Part shown: positions 1 through 11,440 of the stretch, piece after piece
How positions within the stretch are numbered: the first letter of the stretch is position 1
Layout of the letters: each line of letters starts with the position of its first letter
DNA from: Takakia lepidozioides
Lineage: Eukaryota; Streptophyta; Takakiopsida; Takakiales; Takakiaceae
NCBI GenBank assembly: GCA_030704615.1
Contig: CM060732.1
Coordinates: 67,127,053 to 67,191,052 of the forward strand
Reading direction: 5' to 3'
Length of the DNA: 64,000 bases
Position numbers and translations under genes: made by a program
The notes under the pieces: generated by a model
Database searches by the model: none
Seen by the model: only the letters and a program-made list of their open reading frames with translations
Told to the model about the DNA's origin: nothing

Positions 1-540
1 GTTTAGGTCTTCTTAGTGGCAATCAGATGCACATTAGGTAGGCCCTTCACACAAACAGATTTTCCTCCTCACTTTCATATACTAGGAAGTAAAGATTGAG
101 TCGGAGTGCTCTAGTGTCTCCTTAAAGGTAACTCCTTCCATGTCTCCTTTTTCAGCTCTGGTTTGGTTTCCTCCCATTTTGTCCCATAAGCTCTTTGAGC
201 TTTCCGTGGACACTATAAAGTACCATTTCATCTCATTGCATTTCATGAAGGTATCCCTCAAACCCATTCAGAACAAAACAGCCAGAGTATGTGTACAAAA
301 CCAACACATACAATCAAATTTGAGGCTTGAGAGAGCTCAAAACCCGGTACCTTAGTAGCATTCCCTCTGCTTCACACTAGTTAACAATGCCACCTCTGCA
401 GCAGGTCATACTGTGAGGCCCTTTCAGCCATTTTCTCAGCAATAGGTATAAAACTCAGCTAGCAACAAGCACCTCCAAGTGTTCATAGATGAAGTGTAGA
501 GCTAGTGGGGCAACGTAAGCACTTCACAGTGTCCACTCCA
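1..540. other. Intergenic, no gene seen
   Basis: Only short open frames without family resemblance are present. No repeat or RNA gene is visible before the CTGGTAT cluster that begins near 549. Confidence 0.5.
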
Positions 541-545
541 GTGTT

Positions 546-1050
546 GGTCTGGTATATAGGTGAAGGACTGGTATAAAATACTGGTATATGCACTGGTATT
601 AGATACCAGACCAGTCTGGTATCATTTGGGTGAATACTGGGTCATATACCAGACCAGGCTGGTATCAGTTTTTTCATACCCGCCACAATACCAGTACTTC
701 CCCGCCGTCTTCCTCATTTACTCTGGTATGTATACTGTATTAATTTATGTGTATATATGCCTACATACTTGTACTTATGTATATTTATTTCTTTATTTAT
801 ATTGTATTTGTTTTCACTTGATACTTGCTAGTGATAAACTTGTAATTCAAGATGGCTTTGGAATGATACCAGAATTGATATCTCGTACCAGCTGGTATTG
901 TGGTCATGATACTTATACGCATACCAGTATGTAGAGAATTATACATCCACCATTATATAGACCAGACTGGTATAATTTTTTTGTGATACGTCTGGTACCA
1001 GGACCAGTCTGGTATGTCCTAACACTGATACCAGAACAACACTGGTCCAC
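546..1050. repeat. Clustered CTGGTAT / ATACCAG short inverted repeats
   Basis: About 18 copies of the 7-mer CTGGTAT or its complement ATACCAG lie within 500 bases. Examples are at 549, 568, 581, 593, 603, 616, 646, 659, 688, 723, 866, 892, 921, 967, 1009 and 1028. Several are paired head to head into palindromes: 602-623 has 10-base arms around a 2-base centre, and 646-665 and 991-1015 are similar. The spacing is irregular, so this is not a simple satellite. Open frames across it are accidental. It may be part of a transposon subterminal region or a protein-binding cluster; the role is unknown. Confidence 0.75.
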
Positions 1051-1348
1051 TCACTGCATTACTTCAAAGTGTCTAAAGAGTTTGGGTGAGTAGCTTGCTT
1101 GTACACAAGCCACATGTTACAAGTTAGCTTGGCATGGGTATATATTCATTTGCACTTGGGCTCTGCCCCTTTTACAGCCTGAATTGCCAGCCTTACTCAG
1201 TAATCTGTGAGATGAAAGCTGAGAAGAAATACTATCGTTCTGACCTTGGCCACTAGGAATCTCCAAGTTGCATGGTAGGTACTAATGTGTATACTAGTTC
1301 AAAACAGTATTAAGGTGCCTAATCTCTCTTAAAAACTGATGTCGTCAT

Positions 1349-3450
1349 TCACGCAGTCGCATTTGGGGAAAGGTGATAGAGATGGCGCGGTAAGCGTGGT
1401 TTCACAGACACCACGAGATCAATTGCTGGAGGAGCTACAAGCCCTGGCTTTTCAGTCATGTCAAAGGAATCTGAAGTCTTCGAGAAAGAAGCCCACTCGA
1501 AGCCGTGGAGAAGACTTGCAAGAACAATGTGAACTACAGCCAGGGCGAGATGTGCGCCTGGGCATTGACGCCTACCTACAGAGAATGGTAAGAACTGAAA
1601 GTCGCGCCCGAACATAGTTAAGTCAGAGTCCTTGAATCTGTCTGGGGAAAAATCAAGTGGGTTCTCCCATTTTGAGGGGTCCCTACCAATGGCCCAGATG
1701 TTGATAATGGCAGTGGTGTTTGCAGGGAGGTCATATCCTGCCACTTTGGAAGCCTCCTTGCATGAATGTGGAATGCCAAGCGGGGCAGGTGGGTGGAGTC
1801 GTAGTGTCTCTTTCACAATTGTTTGCAGGAAGGGGAGGTTTGGGATGTCCGACGCGTCCACAAGGCGATCTTTCCCCACAACAGTGTCAAGCTCATCCTG
1901 CGCTCTTTTCAGGAATTGTGGGTGGTTGAGAAGTTCGGCTAGAGCCCACTCTGTAGTGACCGATGTGGTGTCACTACCTGCAATTATGAAGTCCTGCAGA
2001 CAAATGATCATGGCATAAACATTGTTAAACTGATGAGCATTGGTGAAGGTGGCGACATCCCGAACTTCGAAATTCAACCCCTATTCAACGATAGTGCTCG
2101 ACAACACATATCGAATCAACGATGGATCAGTACGTAAGTGACAATTCTGAAGTTTGGCTTGGAATAAGATTCTGCGGATTCTGCAAGCTTACGTAATTGG
2201 ACTGGTTAACGACCAAGCAATCGAGGTGTGGCTCTTGTAATAATTGTGTATCTTTTAGTTCTAACTCACATAGAGAATGCTGGTCAATGTCTCCTCCGAT
2301 AGTTTGGCATCTCCCTCCAGCGCTAAGAGAACGTCCATTACGTTGAACTTCACTGCATCTGTGGTCTTGTCGCCCTCCGTTCTGTGCTTCTCAATAAGCT
2401 CCCTTCCAACCTTTCGCATACGATCTTTCACTTTCTTCATACTAGCTTGAACTCCCTACGCCCAATCAAGTCACAAAGCTCATCTCTTTTTGGCATCTCC
2501 AAATTGCGAATTATGTAAGTTCAAGATTCAGTGCCACATCGCATACATTATAGTCCTGATCCCGTTTTGCTCACACCGATATGTGCTCGGTGAACAATAT
2601 CAATTTTGTCAAGTATCTAGACTTGTGTACAACTGAAATCACAAGAATACTGCATCCAGATGACCGTGACTTCGTGCAAAGGATTTACCTGAAAGTCAAG
2701 CCACCGAAAGATGGGTACGAAATCCCCAATGAAAAACGTCCCCGCTAATTCAACTGCGTCCTTCACCACTGACTTCAGCTCACTCATCTCTTCCAGGGCG
2801 AGACATGAATCGGCGCCCAAATTGGTTGGCTTGGCAAATATCATTCGTATGAAGTTATTTATACCCATAGCCAGCAGTTTTGATGAAATATTGATACCTC
2901 CATCTCTTTCATCAAAACTTCTTAAAATTGATTGCAGCAGCAAACGGACTTCGGTCTGCCGGAGATCCTGCGTTATGGCCACCATTTTGGGGGAGAGAAG
3001 CTCATGGGTATAGATTTTTCTCAAACGTGTGTACACTGGCCCGTAAGATTGGAATACCACGTTACTGTAATCGAAACCGAAGTACTTACCCGCTAAATTG
3101 TGGGGCCTTGATGCGAAATTCTGGTCATGATTTTTGATGAGTTCCTCGGCCATTTCAGCATTGGAGATGAGAACAGTGGGACTTGACCCCAACCACATGA
3201 ACATCAGAGGTCCATATTCTTCAGCCAAACGAGCAAATGTTCGGTGGGCGACCTCTTCAGGGTTCATGCGAAATAGAGACCCGAAAATAGGCCATGGACG
3301 TGGGCCAGGCGGGGTCTTGTTTCTCAGTGAGAAGAGTGGGCGCCCAAAGCTGATAACTACAAGTAGCAGAAGAGATATCATGGTTAAAAGGAGGTAATGC
3401 CTACCTTCCTCGGCCTCCTTCCACACACCATCCATACTGAAATTTGCCAT
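1349..3450 (-). CDS. Cytochrome P450, A-type (CYP71 clan), three exons
   Basis: Exons are 3450-2689, 2455-2270 and 1993-1349; both introns are phase 0 with GT/AG ends. The product is about 530 aa, normal for a plant microsomal P450. An N-terminal membrane anchor (residues about 19-35) is followed by the PPGPRPWP hinge (about 47). The I-helix oxygen-binding motif AGSDTTS is near 321, the ExxR pair (ETLR) near 378, a PERF-type FSPDRF near 431, and the heme loop FSVGRRQCPG near 453 with the thiolate cysteine at about 460. The family is an ER-bound, NADPH-P450-reductase-dependent monooxygenase; the substrate cannot be told. The start is the ATG at 3450; an in-frame GTG upstream at 3537 is unlikely. 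No inactivating change is seen. A 107-bp tandem duplication lies just upstream. Confidence 0.9.
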
Positions 3451-3499
3451 GCCGGCCAAGTTATCGCTTGCAAGTTGCTCAACCAGCTCTAGCTCGATC

Positions 3500-3724
3500 T
3501 CTTTGGATAATTTCCTGAGCTCTTGCAAGCCTGTCACTCTTGATCATCAGCTTGCAGACTAGTATTGATCATCGATGTCTAGAGTCCTTGAAGCTACCTT
3601 TCGCTCTAAGTTGCTCTTTGGATAATTTCTTTATCTAGACTGTGCTTGCAAGCCTTTCACTCTTCACCTTGCAGACTAATATTGACCATCGATACACTAG
3701 CACGTTTGAAGCTGCCTTTCGCTC
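3500..3724. repeat. Tandem duplication upstream of the P450 start
   Basis: Two diverged copies of a unit of about 107-110 bp, at 3500-3606 and 3615-3724. Both begin TCTTTGGATAATTT and end near ACCTTTCGCT or GCCTTTCGCT. They lie 50-275 bases before the P450 ATG, so they fall in its 5' leader or proximal promoter. Confidence 0.8.
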
Positions 3725-4590
3725 CCCTCGACCTACTCAAACAGCCGAACTACAGGAAACTGTGGGCATTCGCTTAGCTGCTAGCTGACTTAAGCCTCTT
3801 ATATTTCAGTGGACCTACTCGTTGGTATCCTTGTCAACCCAGTCTTTGAATCAATGGAGTCTTTCTGCATGCATTCCCGTGTTTGTTCACCCAATATTTC
3901 CCTCTCCTCCCACACTGGCACATCCACACTAGCACACTTGAATCAGATCGCTGGGCGGATCCTGCAGCTTTCAGTCACTAACAGGCTTCATACATATTCA
4001 TGTCTCAGAATTTCCTTCTGCTCCTACAACCGCCTCCAAATTTGAGTCAGAGCCTCTTTCAGTATATATACACAATGTAAAGTTAACACACATATCCTCT
4101 GTACATGCATGATAGTGAGACTCGTCGTGTAAGCGGAAATGTTCCGTGTTTCCCTCACTGGGATTCCGAAAGTTGGCGGGTTAGAACTTTAAAATGTCGT
4201 AAAGCAAAGCACTACCGAAACATTTCCCCTGCCCAGATTACCGAAATGACCTCGCTGGACGACTGTTATCCACTATCGCCGGGGCAGAGCAAGAGGGACG
4301 TAATGCAGGCAGGGGATATTCTGCTTTGGAGGTCACTGTGTTTACACTGAGGATTTTGAGGCGTGTTTTACACGTAACATAAAGCGGCAACTAACACAAA
4401 AAGCCCTGCATGCCTACGTGGTCCCCCGCTCACCAATAGCCCACCGAGTCCCTTAATATGGCACTCCTGCGACGTTGTGTAATTGTTGTCCCCTAGGACC
4501 TAGAGAGAGATGACTCGGGCCGGCCTAACTATGAGTCACTTCACCTTGCGACTAGTGCCCCCTTTGAGGCTTGGGCTCTTATGTCATGGG
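3725..4590. other. Intergenic, P450 upstream region
   Basis: No coding family is recognised. The stretch probably holds the P450 promoter near its left end; no motif could be assigned with confidence. Confidence 0.4.
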
Positions 4591-4757
4591 GACTAGGGTA
4601 GTGTGCCGTTGGCACAAGTGTCTAGTGTCATCTAAGTCCAAGTGCAATCCCCTATGTATTCCAAGTGCATCTCCAAAATTGTCTATGAGTGAATGAAAAA
4701 GGTTGTATGTTGTTTAGTAGGTTGTTCTAGGAAAGCCCACTTTGCTATTTTTCACGA

Positions 4758-4862
4758 ATTTCCAGCAACCAAAAGTACTTGAAATTCCATATCTCCCACA
4801 CCGCAGGTTCAAAAATTATGAGACCAAGTCAATGCACCCCTCCTCATCAAGCGCTCTCCAAC
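4758..4862. repeat. Direct repeat, left copy (partner 6323-6430)
   Basis: This stretch of about 105 bases starts AATTTCCAGCAACC and runs through CTCCCACACCGCAGGT to CACCCCTCCTCATC. It recurs at 6323-6430 in the same orientation with scattered differences. The two copies bracket the repeat block, which suggests a duplicated segment or the remains of a larger mobile unit. Confidence 0.75.
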
Positions 4863-4999
4863 GCACCTCAACCATGACCACAGCTTTTGAAAGAGGATCA
4901 AGAGAGGGAGTCGACAATGTCTCTTCTGCTAGGCATGTGAAGATGCTTTGTGAGGCAGGCATGCAGACTACAGACTTTAAACCAACAAGGCATTTCAGC

Positions 5000-5225
5000 A
5001 AATTCAGATACGTATGTCTGTCTCTTGCTTAAGTGCATCAAGATGGAAGGTCTCGAAGCTGGAAACAGGTGCACACTCACATTATCCAAAGTGGATTCAT
5101 CAACAGCACACCTCACAAACCCAACTCACATATGTCCGTTATGTCATCCAACCTCTAGACACACCTAATATCATATCACGCCAAATGTTTTTCTACTCAA
5201 CACCCTTGTCATGTGTTGAGCATAG
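5000..5225 (+). pseudogene. PPR-repeat protein remnant
   Basis: The stretch is closely similar to 41127-41245 inside the CACTA element: a shared run reading GGAAACAGGTGCACACTCAC and a shared CGCCAAATGTTTTTCTACTC. In the other copy this leads into recognisable PPR coding sequence. Here only a short frame is left, with stops and frame changes. PPR proteins are organellar RNA-binding factors; this fragment cannot encode one. It has its own copy of the neighbouring dispersed repeat (5275-5405). Confidence 0.6.
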
Positions 5226-5274
5226 GAACTAGTGTGATAAGTTGAGTTGGGTGTTTCCTAGAACAAATCTAGGC

Positions 5275-5405
5275 TGTCATTGTCAGCTGCTAGCAGCAAA
5301 GCAAGGATGTATGCATGATTTGTGCATAGGCATGGATATAAGCTGAAGGAGCAGGTAGAGTGTGGGTCCAGGTTCATCCAAGAGGACCGGATTTCAAGCA
5401 CCACG
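5275..5405. repeat. Dispersed repeat R1, copy 1
   Basis: Similar to 40975-41120 and 44151-44228. The conserved core contains GCATGGATA, AGCTGAAGG and GGCCGGATTTCAAGC-type words. All three copies lie beside PPR fragments, so repeat and PPR pieces have probably moved together. Confidence 0.7.
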
Positions 5406-6322
5406 GCTGAGGCCATGCGGTGTGGGAGATCTCAACACTACAAACAAAACAAACAAACAAACAAACAAACAACTACCTTGCCTCATATAATCACTAGGGT
5501 AGCCTATGCCGACGGCCCAAGTGTCCACTGTCATCTAAGTCCAAGTGTAATCCCCTATGTATCCAAGTGCGTCTCCTATGTCGAGGCCCAAATTTGACCT
5601 CTAGGATAGCATGTGCCGTTGGCCCAATTGTCTAGTGTCATCTAAGCCCAAGTGCAAGATTTCATATGTACCCAGTGTGTCTCATATGTCAAGGCCCAAG
5701 TGCGACCTCTATGATAGCCTGCGCGCCATTGGCCCAAGCGTCCCATGTGTGAAGAATTAAAATCTAAGCCCAAGTGCAATCTCCTATGTATTCAAGTGCT
5801 TTTCCCATGTAGCGGCCCAAGTGCGACCTCTATGATAGCCGAGGCCCAAGTGCGACCTTTAGTGTAGCCTTTGTCGTTGGCCCATGTGTAAAGAATTGAA
5901 ATCTAAGGCCAAGTGCAATTTCCTATGTATCCAAGTGCGTCTCCTACGTCGAGGCACAACTAAGCCCAAGTGCAATCTTCTCTAAGCCCAAGTGCAATCT
6001 TCTATTCATGTATCCTGGTGCATCTCCCACGTAGAGGCCCAAGTGTCCAATGTCATCTAAGCCCAAGAACAATCTCCTATGTATCCAAGGGTGTATTCCA
6101 TGTGCGTCTCCTATGTCGAGGCCCATCTAAGCTGAGTGTGCAATCTCATATGTACCCAAGTACATCTACCATGTCAAGGCCCCATTTAATTTTTTCAGCC
6201 ACGTGTCCAATGTCATCTAAATCCAAATGCATTTTTTTTCCACATAGCCTACGACCAGATTTGAACTGGAGACCTTTCCCTTGATATCTCTCCTGTCGAG
6301 GCTCCAATCATTGTCCCATGAA

Positions 6323-6430
6323 TGAATTTCCAGCAACCCAAACTACTTGAAATTCCACATCTCCCACACCGCAGGTCCAAAAATCATGAGACGAAGCCCG
6401 TGCACCCCTCCTCATCGAGGGCTTTCCAAT
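6323..6430. repeat. Direct repeat, right copy (partner 4758-4862)
   Basis: Second copy of the repeat at 4758-4862, same orientation, differing by point changes and small indels. Confidence 0.75.
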
Positions 6431-6913
6431 GGTACCAAGCACCAAAGTTGGGGCCTCACGGTTTGGGACATCTCAAAGTGACAAAACAAAACAAACGCCT
6501 CGCTTCATATATTGATAAGGATAGACCCGTAATCTTATATCACCCTTTAAGTTTACCCAATCAACATACTTACTCCATTTTTGTGAGATGTGTTTAATTG
6601 CATGTAGATATTCACCTTTCAATGAGCTCACTGTGGATGCATGTGTATTGAAATCTGTAATACGTGCCGGGGCGTGCCTTAGGCATACCCTGCCGCCCAT
6701 CCAAGCCTTTTCTGTTTTTTTTTCTTTCCTTAAAGAAAACACCTGGGAGCGACAGCTCCAACGTTTTTTTGTCATTTTTCCAAACTCGGCGCAGGTGTGT
6801 TAACCAGTTCATCTGGGTGGCACTAAGTGCACAACTGAAAAACTTTATTGCATGCTTAGAATATATTGTAAAAGTGAAAAGACAACCAAGTTTGGAGTCT
6901 TTAATGTGCCTGT

Positions 6914-6991
6914 ATTAATGGGCACATAGCACCTCAGAAGTGGTTGTGGGTTCAATCCACAGATTGGTATCACAGAGGTGTCCACCAATAT
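6914..6991 (+). mobile_element. SINE-like fragment (tRNA-derived head)
   Basis: Matches the internal part of the fuller copy at 57495-57655: GGGCACATA, GTGGTTGTGGGTTCAATCCA with the pol III B-box, then CACAGAGGTGTCCA. The tail is missing here. Probably a truncated SINE. Confidence 0.6.
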
Positions 6992-7524
6992 TGTGTGGGT
7001 ATATGACGGTATGCCAGGGTTCGTATAATCATTTAACTATAATCGAACCGGGGGTTTTGCTTACCCGCCATTAGAATATCATCGGAGAGTAATTAGTAGA
7101 ATATATTTACCCTAACTCTGTGTATAACTGGAGTGTTAGGGTGCAGGTAAATGTTAGCTCAAAGGATATATCCCTGACGGATAAATCATTACCTTGCTAC
7201 AACCTAGGTCATCTACTTCACACCTTGGTGGTAATTGATGGGCCTACCGCTGTACACCACCTTACCAGGCCTATTCAAGTTTGGCCAAGTGCTATTTTGT
7301 GCTCAGCAACAAATATTACTTTTCTGGAGCTGGCAACGTTGTTTTACCCTCGATTATTTTAGCAATATTGCAAGCATTGGTGAATATATCTTAATATACA
7401 ATTGGGTAAACAACAAGCGGTTAGTAGACGCCGTAATGGCTCCACCCTTCAATATAGAATATATAAGAAAAAAATTAAATTAAATTAAAAATAATAATAA
7501 TGTGAATGATGAATAATAGTAACA

Positions 7525-7645
7525 TATGATGCCTCTCGAAGGGAGTGTAAATTATGGTGTCTCTTCATTGCGAAGGGCTACTGCCTTCAGGCAGCAAGGA
7601 CTGGTATCATGTGAGCACAACCCACGGTCATAGGAGTTGTATTAT
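7525..7645 (-). mobile_element. SINE-like copy, minus strand
   Basis: Read on the minus strand, this ends with AAGAGACACCATAATTTAC followed by CTCCCTTCGAGAGGCATCA, matching the tail of the copy at 57600-57655. It is preceded by the GCAGTAGCCCTTCG region and a weak GTGGGTT B-box remnant. It is inverted relative to the fragment at 6914. Confidence 0.65.
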
Positions 7646-8064
7646 TTTTAACCTCGAGAATAGGAGTTACACGTCTTGAAAACGAAAAAAACCATTAGCG
7701 GATATAGGGGACTGATGCATTTATAGGGTAGGTAACAGTACCAATAGCTGGTCTATCTATACATTTAGAAACATTAGGGTTAGGCTGGGTTAGGGTGTTA
7801 CCCCATCCTCTTGATGTACCCCTCATGGACCTCTTCATTTCCATGAATTAATATGAGTTACAGGGCCTCCGTCCCCTTTCTTTAAAATAATAATAATAAA
7901 TCCAGATAGTCATTTGCAAACAAAAACATTAAAATAAATATTAAAATATTAAGCTATCAAATACTCAAATAAAAATTATAATATTAACCTACTACACATG
8001 GTTCACCTCCAATACAAAACAAGAGCTTCACCAACGATGATACAAAAGGGAGGACAATCAATTA

Positions 8065-8442
8065 CACCATATAGAATTTGGAACTCACCCGAAAACCAAG
8101 TGAAACCCTGGGCAACATAGCCACAAACCCTAAACTTATAGTGTTGACAGCGGTGGAGGCCACAAACCTCGGCGCGAAGGATTTCACTTTGGAAAACCCA
8201 AAGTTTGTTATTCTATAAGCATAGCTGAGGAGAAAATGCGTGAGCAAGAAAATAAATTACACCTTATAAGAACTATAACTTAACTTAGGGTTTCTCAAGG
8301 CAAAACCCTGGGCAACATAGCAAACTAAACTTATAGTGTCAGCGATGGTGGAACCTCAGCAGCGAAGGATTTCTCTTTAAGAAACCCAAAGTGTGTTATC
8401 CTATAAACATAACATAAGGAGAAAAGGCGTGAGCAAAACAAC
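8065..8442. repeat. Tandem duplication, about 190-bp unit
   Basis: Two diverged copies, about 8065-8260 and 8262-8442. Each contains CCCTGGGCAACATAGC, ACTTATAGTGT, GCGAAGGATTTC and GCGTGAGCAA in the same order. No coding potential is recognised. Confidence 0.8.
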
Positions 8443-9150
8443 AATTTTGACAATAGTGACACTTGTTCTATTTCGCTCGCAAAAACACGAGGGTCTTGCA
8501 CTATCTCTCGCAATACATATAAAAAGAGATGAATTACCATGTTGGACTGAACTGGTTTCCCTGACGAAATTCCAAATGATATATGAATATACACAGTCAA
8601 TAGGAACGTCGTGATTTTTTGTGATATGTGTCGTTGTCCAATGAAAACACTTCGTACTTAATTGCCGGGTCTACACTTCCTCGGCACTATGCTCACATGT
8701 ATTTTTAAATAGAAGATGTAGAACTTTTTATATTGAAACCTTATTTTCATGTACATAATTCCAAGGGTGGTTTTCACTAGATAGTGCACTTGGGGTTTTG
8801 TTGGTGAATCCCATTTATGTAGTCGTGAAGATGAATCTAAGCATTTCTTTGCAGAGATGTCGCATTTGGAAAAGTCCACAAATCTGATTGTTTATGTGTT
8901 GACCTTAAAGTATACGTCTTTAGTTGGCTCACAAAGGTCGCAAACTCGAGAGTCGAGAGGACACCCACGAGGTACAAATGCTTACTTAAGCTAATGCAAT
9001 TCTTTGACCTAACCACACCTCATGTGTCTTTGGCAAAAGACCCTGGTAATTCCCACAAGTACTGCAATTTGTGAGAGGGGTTTAACAAAACAAAATGCTA
9101 TCAAAAGCCATTTGCGATCTTGCTTGAAACTGGATACTTTGGACACTTTG
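8443..9150. other. Intergenic, no gene seen
   Basis: Mixed AT-rich sequence; no recognisable coding region or repeat before the palindrome at 9155. Confidence 0.4.
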
Positions 9151-9154
9151 ATGC

Positions 9155-9208
9155 AAAATTTGTCAACCTGTCATGTGAAACGTTTCACATGACAAGTTGA
9201 CAAATTTT
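9155..9208. repeat. 54-bp near-perfect palindrome
   Basis: Two 27-base arms meet at 9181/9182 with no spacer. They pair at 26 of 27 positions, the only mismatch being C9168 against A9195. The core reads TGTGAAACGTTTCACA. It could extrude as a cruciform or fold as a long RNA hairpin. It may be a minimal MITE or a pre-miRNA-like structure; function unknown. Confidence 0.9.
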
Positions 9209-11225
9209 TTACCTTTAATCTATAGTGATAGTTAACTAGGGTGTGTTCGATGGGTATCCATATGGTGGTTTATGTAAATCGATGATTACTCTATCAAAAA
9301 AATTGTCATAATCTTTATAGTTGGTTAAGCAATGGGCGGGCTTGGGGTTGGGGGGGGGCACTCCCTATAACTTTTGTATATCACGTGCGAAAAAATGATA
9401 ACTTGTATGGGGGTATTATTTTTGTTTCGGTCTTTATCGGCCATCCTACACTTACATAATTTTGTAAAATGCTGGATTTTCTTATAGGCTATGTTAATTA
9501 TATTTTACTGCTGCTAGCAAATTTTAGGCACGCCATAGTAACAATACACTAAAAATAATAATAATAGTAAAAAATAGTTCATTACTTGGTCAAAACAAAC
9601 TCATCCTAGTTTGGGCATCAGTAGCATTCAAGCTGTAAGCATTCTGAACTTTGTCAGAAGTCATAGTAATTTAAGAGGACCATTACTGTTGTCGTTGGCT
9701 TATTGAAAATTATATCTACTGGCTGCTGGAATATCATCCACCCTAAACTCAAATTCCCTTGCGAACCAAGTGTCCTCAATAGTTCAAGCCCCCAAATCCA
9801 AATCTAGCCCACCTGATAAACCAGTAACTAGATGACACGTATCCCAAATCTTTATCAGGACCCTATAATCGAGTGGGAGCGAGCGGTGTGGGCGATTGCA
9901 CGGAACGAGCGGGTGGTTGCGCAGGGAGAGAGCGAACAGGTGAAGGAGAAAGTTTTTTTTTTTTTTTTTTTTTTAAAAATTATTTGACTTTGTGTGATTT
10001 CTCACTCACTCCATGCTTGTGCGATGGCTGCGCAGGCAGGGATCAAGCGAGAGGGAGCAAATGAACACACTACAGGTTCAAGAACTTATAAACACTTAGG
10101 CAAAATTGGTGTGTGATAGATCAATACACAAAAAAGTAAAGGACAGATATAAATTGAGTGGATGCACATAGTGCAACAAAGGGAGAGCTTAGGGCCAAAA
10201 TGGACAAGTTCGTGCACTTAGGACTTAGTCAATTCAAAGATCCTAAATACCCCTCCAATTTCATCCAACTCATCCAAATTCATCCAAATTCAAATCCTGT
10301 TGGCATATTCCGTCCACTTTGTGAAATCCGGCAAGTTTTGTTTTTCCGTCACGAAAACCGGGACACATTTCCGGCATGGGTGGCCCATGAATGCGTGGGG
10401 TGGGTGACCCCAAATCCCAATAAACATAGGGGTGGCCCGAACCTGGCTGGGGGGTGGACATGCCTTGGGAGGGGTGGAGGCCTAATCAATTTAGGGACGG
10501 GTAGAATGAGGCACCCCCTAAAACCCTCCACAAGAGAGGGCTACTGGCCAAAAATTATAGGCCCACATAGGTGCAATTGCAAGTCTCATGGGCAGGGGGT
10601 AAAAAGACCTAGTAGGAGACTCAGATTGGCCCGAAATGTTTTTTCGGAAAAGCCATACCCACCCACAACATTCTTACCGGAGCGATTGCCAAATGAACGG
10701 CTCAAAAGTTTTCCTTAATTTTCTGAACAAACCTTTTTTCCTGCCCGAAGGAAAACCCCAAATTTGACCCCCCATTTCTAGCATACAAAGCAGCCCATCT
10801 GAGATTATGTCAGAAAAAGATGAAATTTGCAGGGAAGGTGTCTTATATGACAGGGCACCAGATTCTGGAGAGTGTCATGTCAGACCAGTTCGCAGATGGG
10901 AAATTGGATAGAAAAAGCACTTTTTTTTCCCTATTTACTTCATGTTTTTTTTGTATTTTTGTGGTCGTAGGTGGGGTAGTTGAGAGTATATTCCAACGGT
11001 TAGTTTTACAGGGCCTTAGTAAATCTCAAGATATAAATGTTTTAGAGGGCCAGGGTCCAGTTTTTGAGGTCTTGGCAAAAATTGGCCCTTGTCCTTTAGG
11101 GGTTAAGAAGGTGTCCCCGCCGAGCCTATCGCTGTGGATTCCGAAGCTCAGCTACGGGATGCGAGCTAAATTGCATATTGAGGTGCTCAAACAGGTTTGG
11201 GGATGTGGTTGCCCTAACCTAACCT
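9209..11225. other. Intergenic upstream of CSN6
   Basis: Contains a poly-T tract (about 9953-9974) and a 186-codon open frame at 10158-10718 that resembles no family and has biased low-complexity composition. I see no gene here. Confidence 0.45.
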
Positions 11226-11229
11226 AACC

Positions 11230-11440
11230 TGCAGGGAGAGGGAGGAGCAAGAGAGGAGGAGAGCAAAAGGAGAGAGAGAGTATCTGCGGAATCCTTCGAA
11301 GTGAAGACACGCAGAGAGAGACCAGAAGATCAAATTGAGAATTGCAGGATCAGGCTGAGAGAAGCAGAAGAAATTTTAGGTGAAGAGGAATTACTGAGCA
11401 GAGCAGAGAGAGAGAGACAGAGAGAGGCAGGGGGAGAGAG
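11230..11440 (+). promoter_or_regulatory. GA-rich 5' leader of CSN6
   Basis: Purine-rich GAGA/AGAG tracts run almost without break into the CSN6 ATG. GA-rich 5' UTRs and GAGA-type core promoter elements are common in plants. The assignment as leader or proximal promoter rests on position and composition only. Confidence 0.5.

Larger units (their letters stand above)
4590..6310. repeat. Complex interspersed and tandem repeat block
   Basis: A degenerate phrase based on CCAAGTGCAATCTCCTATGT, ATCCAAGTGCGTCTC and GAGGCCCAAGTGCGACC recurs at 4600-4680 and many times between 5510 and 6200, roughly every 60-130 bases. A (CAAA)n run lies at 5444-5471. The block is non-coding satellite-like DNA that surrounds a PPR remnant. 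Confidence 0.75.

Noticed and set aside
6245-6285. tRNA T-arm-like sequence on the minus strand (CCAGTTCAAATCTGG)
   Set aside because: No convincing A-box at the right distance; too short to call a SINE.
10158-10718. 186-codon open frame as a gene
   Set aside because: Low-complexity composition, no domain, no splice or leader context.
11214-11231. (CCTAA)n interstitial telomere-like tract
   Set aside because: Only about three short units and not the plant TTTAGGG heptamer; likely chance.
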